64,000 bases of DNA, taken from positions 64,001 through 128,000 of the forward strand of contig NZ_JABFCZ010000013.1 in assembly GCF_014692675.1 (NCBI RefSeq), in the 5' to 3' direction. The notes beneath the pieces were generated by a model. The model made no database searches, was not told where the DNA came from, and was given only the letters and a program-made list of their open reading frames with translations. The stretch is from Roseibium aggregatum. GTDB taxonomy: Bacteria > Pseudomonadota > Alphaproteobacteria > Rhizobiales > Stappiaceae. Shown piece by piece: positions 21,145 to 28,980 of this stretch. A program made the translations under genes and the position numbers. Each line of letters opens with the position of its first letter. The stretch's first letter is position 1.

Positions 21145-21822
21145 TCAGCGCAGGAACGGATTGGTTTCCCTTTCATGACCGAAGGTCGATGCCGGACCGT
21201 GGCCGGGCAGGAACGAAATATCGTCGCCGAGCGGCAGAAGCTTCTCCTTGATGGAAGCAATCAGCGTGGCGTGATCGGCGCCCGGCAGGTCCGTCCGCCC
21301 GATGGAACCGGCGAACAGCACGTCCCCGGAAAAGGCGAACCTGAGTTCCGGCTCGAAAAAGACCACATGGCCCGGGGCATGGCCCGGACAATGCAGAACC
21401 TGGAACGTCCGCCCCGCCATATCCATGGTATCGCCGTCGACAAGCCACCGGTCCGGTTCCACCGGCTTGGCCTCCGACACCCCGAATTGCCGGGCCTGGT
21501 CGGCAACCCGTTCGATCAGCATCCGGTCGGCCTCATGCGGTCCTTCCACCGGCACGCCAAGTTCGGCCGCCAGGTCGGCCGCGCCGCCGACATGATCGAT
21601 ATGGCCATGGGTGAGAACGATCTTTTCGACCTTAACCCCTTGTTCCTCAATGGCCTTCAGGATCGTCGGCACATCGCCGCCCGGATCGATCACGGCGCCT
21701 GCTTTCGTTTTCGAATCCCAGACCAGCGCGCAGTTCTGCTGAAAGGCGGTCACCGGGATCACCATGATCTGGATGGGCGGCTGTTCGTTGTCCGGCAAGG
21801 GTGTCTCCGTTTCCTGTGTCAT
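21145..21822 (-). CDS. MBL-fold metallo-hydrolase (glyoxalase II-like)
   Basis: 225-aa metallo-beta-lactamase-fold enzyme. It has the metal motif T-H-G-H-I-D-H-V-G-G, the third ligand region C-P-G-H-A-P-G-H-V-V-F, the bridging aspartate in F-S-G-D-V-L-F, and a final P-G-H-G-P-A-S-T-F-G-H-E. All ligands are present. Family members hydrolyse thioesters such as S-lactoylglutathione; the substrate here is not determined. The start is placed at M-T-Q-E-T because it aligns with the usual N-terminus. It is convergent with the DUF1402 gene. Confidence 0.92.
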   Translation of the reverse strand: MTQETETPLPDNEQPPIQIMVIPVTAFQQNCALVWDSKTKAGAVIDPGGDVPTILKAIEEQGVKVEKIVLTHGHIDHVGGAADLAAELGVPVEGPHEADRMLIERVADQARQFGVSEAKPVEPDRWLVDGDTMDMAGRTFQVLHCPGHAPGHVVFFEPELRFAFSGDVLFAGSIGRTDLPGADHATLIASIKEKLLPLGDDISFLPGHGPASTFGHERETNPFLR

Positions 21823-21983
21823 GATTTTGGATCGTGAGGCTGAAGGTTCGCCCTGGTCTTGATTTCGATAAGACCTTGCGCGCACATGTTTCTTGTCTTT
21901 CGTGCTTCACCTTCGGTTCCGCTTTTCGTACAAGAAGAAGCCGAATTTGAACAGGCGAAACCTGAAAGCAGATATCCGGGCCC

Positions 21984-23075
21984 ATGACGCGCACGTTGTT
22001 CAGGATTTTTGTAATAGCCGCAGGCCTTCTGCTGGAGGCCGTGAGCGCGCATGCCGGCAGCGACCGCACCCCGCCGACCTGGGACACCTGGTCCGTCGGC
22101 TGCGGCAACACCGGGCTCTGCTTCACATCCACGTTCGTACGCGGCCAGTCGACCTGGGTCGATGTCCGCGTCATTCGCGACTGGCCCGCCAATGCGGATC
22201 CGCTCCTGCGGATTACCACGAATACACCGCTGGCCGGTGATGGCGAGATCCGGTTCGTCGTCGACGGCAAGCTGGAAGATACCCTGTCGGTCGCCGAATT
22301 GCGCGACATCCAGGCGTCGGTGGTTTCGCCCGAAGGTTTCCGCCCGATCGGCGGCGAAGGCTTCTGGTATCCCACCGGCCAGGCCACCCGGAGCCTGCTT
22401 GAAAAGATCGGCAAGGCGTCGAAACTGGCCATCGAACTGCCGGTGGCGCCGGAAAAAACCGAGGTGACGGTCGAACTCGGCGGTCTTTCCCATGCCCTTG
22501 CCTGGATCGACGCCCGCCAGAACCGGATCGGAACGGCGTCCTCGATCTCGTCGCCTGGACCGGGAGAAAACAAGGACGCGCCTCACGCGGATGCGATCAG
22601 CAATCCGGACCAGCTTCCGCCCGCAGTCCGGTCCGTCTGGGATGCAAGCCGGTCCTGTTCGGACATCGATCCGACGATCTTCGCCAGCCTGGACGCGGTT
22701 TCCGTTCCACTGGGCGAAAGTTCCGCCCTCTATATCCTGCCCTGCGGCGTGCCCAGCGCCTACAACACGCCCTATATTGCCATCCAGGCCAAGGCGGAAG
22801 GCATGGCAAGCCAGCTCCATCTCGCCCGCATGGCGGAGAAAGGGCCGGTGACCACCGACCTCATCTACAACGCCAAATGGAACCCGGCGCGCCTCTATCT
22901 GGAAGGGTTGTTCAAGGGATCCGGGCTTGGTGAATGCGGCACCTGGAACCGGTGGGAATGGACCGGATCCGGCTTCGTCATGATCGAAGAAGCGTCCCGG
23001 CAAACGTGTGACGGCAAAGAAACTCCGCTGTCCGAATGGCCCACCACCTGGCCTGCCCCTACGTCAAGTCAATAG
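21984..23075 (+). CDS. DUF1176 domain exported protein
   Basis: 363-aa protein with a signal peptide (V-I-A-A-G-L-L-L-E-A-V-S-A-H-A). The mature part begins W-D-T-W-S-V-G-C-G-N-T-G-L-C and continues with W-V-D-V-R-V-I-R and later L-Y-I-L-P-C-G and G-L-G-E-C-G-T-W-N-R-W-E-W, all typical of DUF1176 proteins. Eight or so cysteines suggest disulfides. Function unknown. It is divergent from the MBL-fold gene, with about 160 bases between start codons. Confidence 0.85.
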   Translation: MTRTLFRIFVIAAGLLLEAVSAHAGSDRTPPTWDTWSVGCGNTGLCFTSTFVRGQSTWVDVRVIRDWPANADPLLRITTNTPLAGDGEIRFVVDGKLEDTLSVAELRDIQASVVSPEGFRPIGGEGFWYPTGQATRSLLEKIGKASKLAIELPVAPEKTEVTVELGGLSHALAWIDARQNRIGTASSISSPGPGENKDAPHADAISNPDQLPPAVRSVWDASRSCSDIDPTIFASLDAVSVPLGESSALYILPCGVPSAYNTPYIAIQAKAEGMASQLHLARMAEKGPVTTDLIYNAKWNPARLYLEGLFKGSGLGECGTWNRWEWTGSGFVMIEEASRQTCDGKETPLSEWPTTWPAPTSSQ

Positions 23076-23219
23076 CGTTCCCCCAAGGATTCGCTTGCGA
23101 TTTTTGCCGACACACCATTATGATGAAATCGCAGCGGAATGGATCGGGATGCGGCTTCCTTGTTTCAGCCCAATCCTCTTATGTTGAAGGGCATCATCTT
23201 TTGTGCGCTTCATGGAGCA

Positions 23220-23240
23220 GCTCGCAAATTTTTTGCGAGC
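23220..23240 (+). promoter_or_regulatory. Hairpin in the cold-shock gene leader
   Basis: GCTCGCAAA and TTTGCGAGC, perfect 9-base arms around a TTT loop, 58 bases upstream of the csp start codon. No T-run follows, so it is less likely a terminator than a leader structure. Confidence 0.5.
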
Positions 23241-23297
23241 AAATTCAATGGATTAGGTGCCTCGAGCGGGTGGGCACAAGACTAGGGTGATTCAGTA

Positions 23298-24062
23298 ATG
23301 CACGATGGCGATTCGGACCGTCGCTCGCGTGGAAGGCGCGGCGGCAAGCGCGAATTCGGCGGTCCGCAGGACTTCGGCAGCGATTTTGGCGGCGGTGGTG
23401 ACTACGGCGGCGGTTATGGTGGCGGCGGCTATGGCGGTCGCGACGATGGCGGTTATGGCGGCGGACGCGGCGGACGTGAAAGCGGTTACGGCGGAGACAG
23501 AGACGGCGGCGGCTACGGCGGCGGCCGGGGCGGCGGCGGCGGTCGAGACGGCGGCTACGGCGGTGGACGCGGTGGCGGCTATGGCGGCGGCCGTGAAGGT
23601 GGCGGCTACGGCGGCGGTCGCGAAGGCGGCGGCTATGGTGGCGGCGGCCGTGAAGGCGGCGGCTACGGCGGCGGCGGACGCGGCGGTTACGGTGGTGGTG
23701 GCCGCGAAGGCGGCGGCTACGGCGGTGGCGGCGGCGGCGGCGAAGGTTTCCGCCAGCGGCGCCCCCGTCCCGACGAAGGACCCGTGGAACGCGGGCCCCG
23801 TCAGTCGGGAACCGTGAAGTTCTTCAAGACCGACAAGGGCTTCGGCTTCATCACTCCGGATGAGGGTGATGCGGATGTCTTCGTCCATATCTCCGCGGTC
23901 GAACGGTCGGGCATGACCACGCTGGACAGCGGTCAGCGGATTTCCTTTGAAACCGAACCGGACCGGCGCGGCAAGGGACCGAAAGCTGTCAATCTCCAGG
24001 AGCTTGCCGAAGGCGACGCTCCGGCTGGCGAAGACGACAGCGCGGACGACATGAACGAATAG
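23298..24062 (+). CDS. Cold-shock domain protein with long Gly-rich N-terminal region
   Basis: 254-aa protein. Residues 1-150 are a low-complexity Gly/Tyr/Arg region of G-G-Y-G-G-G and G-G-R-E/G-G-G type (about RGG-like). Then comes a complete cold-shock domain (about 168-235) with K-G-F-G-F-I (RNP1) and V-F-V-H-I-S (RNP2), and an acidic tail E-D-D-S-A-D-D-M-N-E. The fold binds single-stranded RNA/DNA. Disordered Gly/Arg/Tyr regions of this kind often drive RNA binding and phase separation, which is inference here. Ordinary bacterial Csps are about 70 aa. It has a 222-base leader with a hairpin and a strong downstream terminator, so it is monocistronic. Confidence 0.93.
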   Translation: MHDGDSDRRSRGRRGGKREFGGPQDFGSDFGGGGDYGGGYGGGGYGGRDDGGYGGGRGGRESGYGGDRDGGGYGGGRGGGGGRDGGYGGGRGGGYGGGREGGGYGGGREGGGYGGGGREGGGYGGGGRGGYGGGGREGGGYGGGGGGGEGFRQRRPRPDEGPVERGPRQSGTVKFFKTDKGFGFITPDEGDADVFVHISAVERSGMTTLDSGQRISFETEPDRRGKGPKAVNLQELAEGDAPAGEDDSADDMNE

Positions 24063-24102
24063 AACTTCCGCGCCGGAGAACCGGTGCCGGAAACGCGACA
24101 GG

Positions 24103-24137
24103 GACGGCGGCCTTTTCGGGCCGTCGTCTGTTTTTTT
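24103..24137 (+). terminator. Intrinsic terminator after the cold-shock gene
   Basis: 10-base stem GACGGCGGCC with GGCCGTCGTC (one G-T pair), loop of six, then TG and T7. Confidence 0.85.
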
Positions 24138-24164
24138 GCCCCCGACAAATTCGAGCCCCTTTCC

Positions 24165-24662
24165 ATGACGAATTCCGGCCCAGTAGCCATCAGACCCTAC
24201 CGGGAAAGCGATCTTGCGACGCTTTTGCCGATGAACAATGCCGCCGTTCCCGCCGTGAGCGAACTGACGGAAACCAAATTTGCCGCTTTGATTGCAAGCG
24301 CCCTTGTCTGTCTCGTTGCGGAAGTGGATGGCCGGCCCGCCGGTTTCCTTCTGTGCCTGGCCGAAGGGCAGGACTACGACAGCCCGAACTATGCCTGGGT
24401 CTCCCGCAACCGGAAGCGCTTTGCCTACACGGACCGGATCTGCGTCGATGAGAACGCCCGCGGCAAGGGGATCGGTGAAGCCCTCTATAGGGCCCTGTTC
24501 GACTTCGAGCAGGACGGTGACCGCACCTTCCTGTGCGAGGTGAACGAGCGGCCGCCCAATCCGGGCTCGATGAAATTCCATGGCAGGCTCGGCTTTCGGG
24601 AGATCGGCCGCCGGGACCATGGCGACAAGGCCGTCGTCTATCTGGAGCGGACCAATGGCTAG
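24165..24662 (+). CDS. GNAT family N-acetyltransferase
   Basis: 165-aa acetyltransferase fold. It opens with V-A-I-R-P-Y-R-E-S-D-L-A-T-L-L, has the strand/acetyl-CoA loop I-C-V-D-E-N-A-R-G-K-G-I-G-E-A-L-Y and ends with F-H-G-R-L-G-F-R-E-I-G-R. The R-G-K-G-I-G pyrophosphate-binding motif is intact. Acceptor unknown. The ATG at M-T-N-S-G is preferred because the upstream extension would overlap the csp terminator. It is followed 27 bases later by rlmJ and probably co-transcribed. Confidence 0.9.
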   Translation: MTNSGPVAIRPYRESDLATLLPMNNAAVPAVSELTETKFAALIASALVCLVAEVDGRPAGFLLCLAEGQDYDSPNYAWVSRNRKRFAYTDRICVDENARGKGIGEALYRALFDFEQDGDRTFLCEVNERPPNPGSMKFHGRLGFREIGRRDHGDKAVVYLERTNG

Positions 24663-24689
24663 ACATATGTCTGCGATCGAGCGGCAATT

Positions 24690-25538
24690 ATGAACTACCG
24701 CCATGCCTATCACGCCGGCAATATCGGCGACGTGCTGAAGCACATCGTCCTGACCCGGCTCATCGTTTACCTGCAGCGCAAGGACAAGCCGTTCCGGATC
24801 CTCGACACCCACGCCGGCATCGGCCGCTACGACCTGACCTCCGAAGAGACCAGGAAGACCGGCGAATGGCAGCAGGGGATCGGCAAGGTTCTGGCGGCCG
24901 ATATTCCGGACCGTGTCCGGGACCTGCTTGCGCCCTGGCTCGACGTGATCGCCGCGCAAAACCCGGATGCAGCGCTTGTGACCTACCCCGGATCGCCCGC
25001 GCTTGCCCGCGCGCTGATGCGGCCGGTGGACCGGCTGACCCTGACGGAACTCCATCCGGAAGATTTCAAGGCCCTGGCCGCACTGTTTGCAGGCGATCAT
25101 CAGGTCAAGACGATCCACCTCGACGGCTGGCTTGCGCTTGGAAGCTTTCTGCCGCCGAAGGAAAAGCGAGGCCTGGCCATCATCGATCCGGCTTTCGAAG
25201 TCACCGACGAATTCGACCGCATGGCCCGGGCCGTCTGCAAGGCCTGGAAGAAATGGCAGACCGGGATCTTCGCTGTCTGGTATCCGCTGAAAGACCGCAA
25301 GGGCCTGAAACGGTTCCACGATGCTCTGGCCGAAACCGGTATCCGCGATGTTCTGACGCTGGAGCTGAATGTCGGCAAAAGCGGTCCGGATACGGTCATG
25401 CTGGGCTCCGGCATGACCATCATCAATCCACCCTTTACGCTTGCCGGTGAAATGAGCGACATCCTGCCCTGGCTGAGCCATGTCCTGCATCAGGGGCCCG
25501 GCTCGGGCTGGCAGGTGGAACAGCTGATTGAGGAATAG
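24690..25538 (+). CDS. rlmJ: 23S rRNA (adenine-2030-N6)-methyltransferase
   Basis: 282-aa RlmJ family enzyme that methylates A2030 of 23S rRNA with SAM. It begins with the diagnostic M-N-Y-R-H-A-Y-H-A-G-N-I-G-D-V-L-K-H, followed by I-L-D-T-H-A-G-I-G-R-Y-D. The catalytic motif IV reads I-I-D-P-A-F-E (near residue 165), where family members usually have D-P-P-F/Y, so the second proline is replaced by alanine. The rest, including P-G-S-P-A and the Lys-Gly W-Y-P-L-K, looks complete. The length is normal. Confidence 0.95.
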   Translation: MNYRHAYHAGNIGDVLKHIVLTRLIVYLQRKDKPFRILDTHAGIGRYDLTSEETRKTGEWQQGIGKVLAADIPDRVRDLLAPWLDVIAAQNPDAALVTYPGSPALARALMRPVDRLTLTELHPEDFKALAALFAGDHQVKTIHLDGWLALGSFLPPKEKRGLAIIDPAFEVTDEFDRMARAVCKAWKKWQTGIFAVWYPLKDRKGLKRFHDALAETGIRDVLTLELNVGKSGPDTVMLGSGMTIINPPFTLAGEMSDILPWLSHVLHQGPGSGWQVEQLIEE

Positions 25539-25636
25539 GGTCTAGGCTATGACCGGAGATTGGCCCGAACGGCTTGACCTCGCGGGCCGTGTCCACCATC
25601 GTCAGTCCTTGTGATTTGCCCCCCTGGAGGTTTGCT

Positions 25637-26074
25637 GTGTTTTTGCTCCGGAAATTTAGTCTCGCCCTTGCAATGGCCGCCGCATGTTATGCAAGCGGAG
25701 CCTCTGCCGAGAATCGTGCCTATTTCTCCTTCCACAAGGATCCGAGACTGCCGGAGTGCAGCGCCGCTTCGGTGCAGAGCGCGGTCGCGGGCACTTTGGC
25801 GCGGGCACAAGTGGACTATGCCGGCGGCCGGACGATCACAGGCATTACCAAGATCCGGGAGATGCGTTACCAGGCGAACGGTGTCAGCCCGCTCGCCCGC
25901 CGCTATTGCCGTGGAACGGCAAGCCTGAGCGACGGCAGCCTGCGCGCTGTCCATTACATGGTTGAGGAAAACGCCGGCTTCGTCGGGGTCAGTTGGAATG
26001 TCGAAGCCTGTCTTGGGCCTCTCGACAAATGGCGTGTCTACGGCGCGTATTGCAGCACGACCCGCCCACGCTGA
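25637..26074 (+). CDS. Exported protein of unknown function, partner of RNase T2 gene
   Basis: 145 aa from a GTG preceded by CTGGAGG. This start gives a clean signal peptide (F-L-L-R-K-F-S-L-A-L-A-M-A-A, cleavage near G-A-S-A/E). The mature domain of about 120 residues has four cysteines and motifs D-Y-A-G-G-R-T-I-T-G-I-T-K-I and R-Y-C-R-G-T-A-S-L. No family recognised. Its stop lies three bases before the RNase T2 start, so the two exported proteins should be made from one message; a functional link is inferred only from that. Confidence 0.75.
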   Translation: MFLLRKFSLALAMAAACYASGASAENRAYFSFHKDPRLPECSAASVQSAVAGTLARAQVDYAGGRTITGITKIREMRYQANGVSPLARRYCRGTASLSDGSLRAVHYMVEENAGFVGVSWNVEACLGPLDKWRVYGAYCSTTRPR

Positions 26075-26077
26075 TCC

Positions 26078-26749
26078 ATGGCGCCTTTCCCCGCCCGGTT
26101 CCTGCGGGCATTTGCCCTGGCCTTTCTGCTGACGCTTGGCAGCACCTTGCCGTCCCGGGCCGGGGGAACGCCGGGCGATTTCGACTATTACGTTCTGAGC
26201 CTTTCCTGGTCGCCGACCTATTGCCGGTCGGCCGGGCGCAATGCGGATCCCCTGCAATGCAATGCGTCCAGGCCCCACCGCTTCGTCGTTCACGGGCTCT
26301 GGCCGCAGTTCGAACGCGGCTGGCCGGATTTCTGCCGCAGCAGGGCCGGGGAACCGAGCCGCCGGACCCTTACCGGCATTCTGGACATCATGCCGAGCCG
26401 CGGTCTGGCAAGACATCAGTGGCGCAAGCATGGAACCTGCTCCGGCTTAAGTCCCGAAGACTATTTCGACCTGACCCGTCAGGCGTTTGAAAAGATCAGA
26501 ATTCCCGCGGCGTTCAACACCATCAACCGGCCGGGAAAAATCGCCCCCGATGCGGTGGAGAAGGCATTTCGTCTGGCGAACCCGGGCCTGCATGATGCCG
26601 CCATGGCCGTCACCTGCACCGGCGGCCGCCTCAAGGAAGTTCAAATCTGCCTGAACAAGGATCTGAGTTTCCGGCCCTGCCGGGCCGTCGACCGGTCGGG
26701 CTGCAGGTCCAACCGGCTGACTGTGGATCCGCCATTGAGGCGTTACTAG
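26078..26749 (+). CDS. Secreted ribonuclease T2 family protein (copy 1)
   Basis: 223-aa protein with a signal peptide (F-L-R-A-F-A-L-A-F-L-L-T-L-G) and both active-site segments of RNase T2: CAS I V-H-G-L-W-P-Q-F near residue 69 and CAS II H-Q-W-R-K-H-G-T-C near residue 110. Both histidines and the glutamate/lysine-type neighbours appear in order, although W-R-K replaces the common W-x-K/E. The expected activity is endonucleolytic cleavage of RNA through 2',3'-cyclic products in the periplasm or outside. Several cysteines fit the family disulfides. Translationally close to the preceding exported protein. Confidence 0.93.
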   Translation: MAPFPARFLRAFALAFLLTLGSTLPSRAGGTPGDFDYYVLSLSWSPTYCRSAGRNADPLQCNASRPHRFVVHGLWPQFERGWPDFCRSRAGEPSRRTLTGILDIMPSRGLARHQWRKHGTCSGLSPEDYFDLTRQAFEKIRIPAAFNTINRPGKIAPDAVEKAFRLANPGLHDAAMAVTCTGGRLKEVQICLNKDLSFRPCRAVDRSGCRSNRLTVDPPLRRY

Positions 26750-26751
26750 GA

Positions 26752-26949
26752 TCAGGCCGGCGAAAACGCATCCCGCACAATCTGCTTGATCGGACCGAGC
26801 GCATCGAGCAGCGGCTGTTCCAGGCCGATCTCATGACCGCTGCTGACGGTCTGCACCGCCAGGCGGTATTCGGAAAGAGGTTTGTCGAGGAACTCCGGGC
26901 GCAAGCCGTCGAAAATCGGCGCTCCATAACCATGGAAGAAAAGGGCCAT
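26752..26949 (-). CDS. Small hypothetical ORF, possibly a gene remnant
   Basis: A minus-strand frame of 65 codons (extendable to 111) with codon use like real genes here (mostly G/C third positions) over its last 65 residues, containing F-F-H-G-Y-G-A-P-I-F-D-G-L-R-P. The upstream extension has atypical codons, and no clear ribosome site is seen. It may be the 3' remnant of a longer gene or a true small protein. No family recognised. Confidence 0.35.
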   Translation of the reverse strand: MALFFHGYGAPIFDGLRPEFLDKPLSEYRLAVQTVSSGHEIGLEQPLLDALGPIKQIVRDAFSPA

Positions 26950-27101
26950 CAGCAGGGTTTCCGCAACCCCGCGTGAAAACAGCCTCCTGTTCGCCTGCGT
27001 AGAAAACACTCTTCCTGCCTGCGCTGCCTCTGACCCGGTCGAAAATACAAAGCCCCTTTTAACAACCCATAGTGGAAATATCTTCAATTTTCACGAAATT
27101 C

Positions 27102-27130
27102 CGGAAATCGCGGAATTCCTCCGATTTCCG
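27102..27130. promoter_or_regulatory. Inverted repeat upstream of the GST gene
   Basis: CGGAAATCG and CGATTTCCG, perfect 9-base arms, 11-base spacer, about 90 bases upstream of the GST start, in an AT-rich stretch. Either an operator or an mRNA hairpin. Confidence 0.35.
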
Positions 27131-27219
27131 ACAAGAGCCAGGGAAAATAATAGTCGGAAAAGGACTTGTTTGGGCGAGAAGGCCATGCACATTTGACAGA
27201 TCTTTCACAGGAGCCCTGA

Positions 27220-27867
27220 ATGCTTGTCCTTCTTTCCTCGCCGGCATCCCCTTTCGGTCGAAAAGTTAAAATCGCAGCCTCCGTTCTCGGGCTGCTTGAC
27301 GATATCAAGGTTGAAAACACCAGCACGACCAACCCGGAAGACAGCCTGCGCAGGCAAAATCCGCTCGGCAAGATTCCGGCGCTGATCCTCGATGACGGCG
27401 CCACCTTGTACGACAGCCGGGTGATCATCGAATATCTCGACCATCTTGCGGGTGGAAACAGGATCTTTCCGGAAGGCGAGGCCCGATTTGCCGCGCTCCG
27501 CAATCAGGCGATGGCGGATGGCATGATGGATGCGGGCATCCTGCAGGTTTATGAAAAGCGCTTCCGCCCTGCCGAATACCGGTTTCCGGACTGGCAGGCC
27601 TACCAGGCACAGAAGGTCGAACGCGCTCTGAAAGTGCTTGAGGATACGCCTCCCGCCCCCGTCGGCGCTCCGGCAGATCTCGATGTCGGCACCATCGCCA
27701 TCGCCTGCGCCCTCGGCTATCTGGACCTGCGCTTCAACGGGGACTGGCGTGCGTCCTGTCCCAGGCTCACCGGGTGGATCGACGGCGTCGAACAGGCTGT
27801 CCCGATCTTTGCCAAGACCAGGCTACCGGCACAGCCGGTTGCCGAGATTCCCGAACCGCTGCGATAG
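27220..27867 (+). CDS. Glutathione S-transferase family protein
   Basis: 215-aa protein with a thioredoxin-fold N-terminal domain (M-L-V-L-L-S-S-P-A-S-P-F-G-R-K-V, then N-P-L-G-K-I-P-A-L with the cis-proline, and Y-D-S-R-V-I-I-E-Y-L-D) and an all-helical C-terminal domain ending in G-W-I-D-G-V. The S-x-x-S-P-F-G-R-K start is like Zeta/Phi-type bacterial GSTs with a catalytic serine. Substrate not predictable. Monocistronic. Confidence 0.9.
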   Translation: MLVLLSSPASPFGRKVKIAASVLGLLDDIKVENTSTTNPEDSLRRQNPLGKIPALILDDGATLYDSRVIIEYLDHLAGGNRIFPEGEARFAALRNQAMADGMMDAGILQVYEKRFRPAEYRFPDWQAYQAQKVERALKVLEDTPPAPVGAPADLDVGTIAIACALGYLDLRFNGDWRASCPRLTGWIDGVEQAVPIFAKTRLPAQPVAEIPEPLR

Positions 27868-27884
27868 GGTATGGCAGAATGAAA

Positions 27885-27916
27885 CAGACCCCCGGAGCGA
27901 TTGCCCCGGGGGTCTG
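27885..27916. terminator. Intrinsic terminator between gst and the outer-membrane protein gene
   Basis: Perfect 11-base arms CAGACCCCCGG / CCGGGGGTCTG around a 10-base loop, between convergent genes. The T-rich side (TTTCATT) lies on the minus strand, so it mainly serves the outer-membrane protein gene. Confidence 0.75.
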
Positions 27917-27953
27917 AATTGGGTCAGCCGTTATTCCTTCCAGATGATCCTGG

Positions 27954-28631
27954 TCAGAATTTATAGGCTACACCGGCCCGAACCACATTGTTGTCCAGGT
28001 CGGTCTTGTAGGTCGTACCGCCCAGATTGAAGCTTTCCTTGCCGAAGTTTTCATACGCATAGTCGAGACGCATGGTGACGTTTTTCGACAGTGCGGTTTC
28101 CACGCCCGCGCCAAGGGTCCAGCCGAAAGCTGTCTTGCTGTCCTTGGCCCCGTTTGCGTTGACATCCAGATCGGCAAGCGCGAGACCGCCGGTTCCGTAG
28201 AGCAGGAAGGTGTCGAAGGCATAGCCGAGACGTCCGCGGAGGGTGGAATTCCAATCGGATCCCGTCTTGACGTTGACGCCGCCAACGGTCGAGCTGTCAT
28301 TCAGATTGGTGAAATCGAACGTACCTTCCAGGCCGGCCACAATGTTCGGCGTGAACATGAAGTTATAGCCGCCGTAAAAGCCGCCCAGAACTCCGCTTGC
28401 GTTGTTGTCGAACTTGCCGGTCGGCGTGGACCGCGTCGTGAAATTCCCCCAGCCCCAGCCGAGCTGCGCGCCGGCATAAGGACCGGTCCAGTCAAATCCG
28501 GCAATCGTGTCAGGACTGACCGGGTAGGACGGAGCAGGATCTGCCGGCTGAGGCAGATCTGCGGCAAAGGTCTGCGCCGAAAAAGCGGTGAGAACCGCAA
28601 AGGCGGCCGCCAGGGATGCAAAACCTTTCAT
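27954..28631 (-). CDS. Outer-membrane beta-barrel protein (Omp31/RopB-like)
   Basis: 225-aa protein with a signal peptide (A-A-A-F-A-V-L-T-A-F-S-A-Q-T-F-A) and the typical mature start A-D-L-P then F-D-W-T-G-P-Y-A-G-A-Q-L-G-W-G-W-G. Alternating hydrophobic residues, a L-R-G-R-L-G-Y-A-F motif and the C-terminal aromatic ending V-R-A-G-V-A-Y-K-F mark an eight-stranded barrel of the rhizobial Omp31/RopB group. Probably an abundant surface protein. A near-palindrome lies 40-60 bases upstream. Confidence 0.92.
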   Translation of the reverse strand: MKGFASLAAAFAVLTAFSAQTFAADLPQPADPAPSYPVSPDTIAGFDWTGPYAGAQLGWGWGNFTTRSTPTGKFDNNASGVLGGFYGGYNFMFTPNIVAGLEGTFDFTNLNDSSTVGGVNVKTGSDWNSTLRGRLGYAFDTFLLYGTGGLALADLDVNANGAKDSKTAFGWTLGAGVETALSKNVTMRLDYAYENFGKESFNLGGTTYKTDLDNNVVRAGVAYKF

Positions 28632-28980
28632 GTGTCAATACTCCAACTGTACGTGCCCCAAACGAAGTTCGGACAGGTCCACTGGACTGTCCCCAACCTC
28701 ACCCGTCTACCGGTATGGCGTTCGTTTGTGGCGGCAGAAAAAAGAATTCAGGGAAATTTCGTGACGAAAGCGCGACGGGATTCTGTTTGGTGAACAAAGC
28801 GTTAAAACCAGGATTCTGATCCTGACCGCTTGAAAAGATCCGCAGTCCTCAAATCTTGTCTTCGCTTGCAGCGAACCAATCTATTGCGTATCCGAAGCGC
28901 ATCTGCATGATGCGCCGGAATTTGGTAATTCATGAATACGTGCCCCGCCCCGTTAACCCTGCTCCCGACCGGAACCCTAA
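28632..28980. other. Divergent intergenic region, omp to antiporter
   Basis: 349 bases with no gene. It contains the palindrome listed next and otherwise only moderately AT-rich sequence, without a clear promoter that I can fix. Confidence 0.6.
28671..28692. promoter_or_regulatory. Near-palindrome upstream of the outer-membrane protein gene
   Basis: GGACA-G-GTCCA-C-TGGAC-TGTCC: ten base pairs of symmetry with a single-base bulge, 40 bases from the start codon. A leader hairpin or an operator. Confidence 0.4.

Noticed and set aside
23292..25490. Minus-strand open frame of 732 codons, very Ala/Thr/Val-rich at one end
   Set aside because: It is the mirror of the GGC/GGT repeats in the cold-shock gene and of the GNAT and rlmJ genes, which have clear families on the plus strand.
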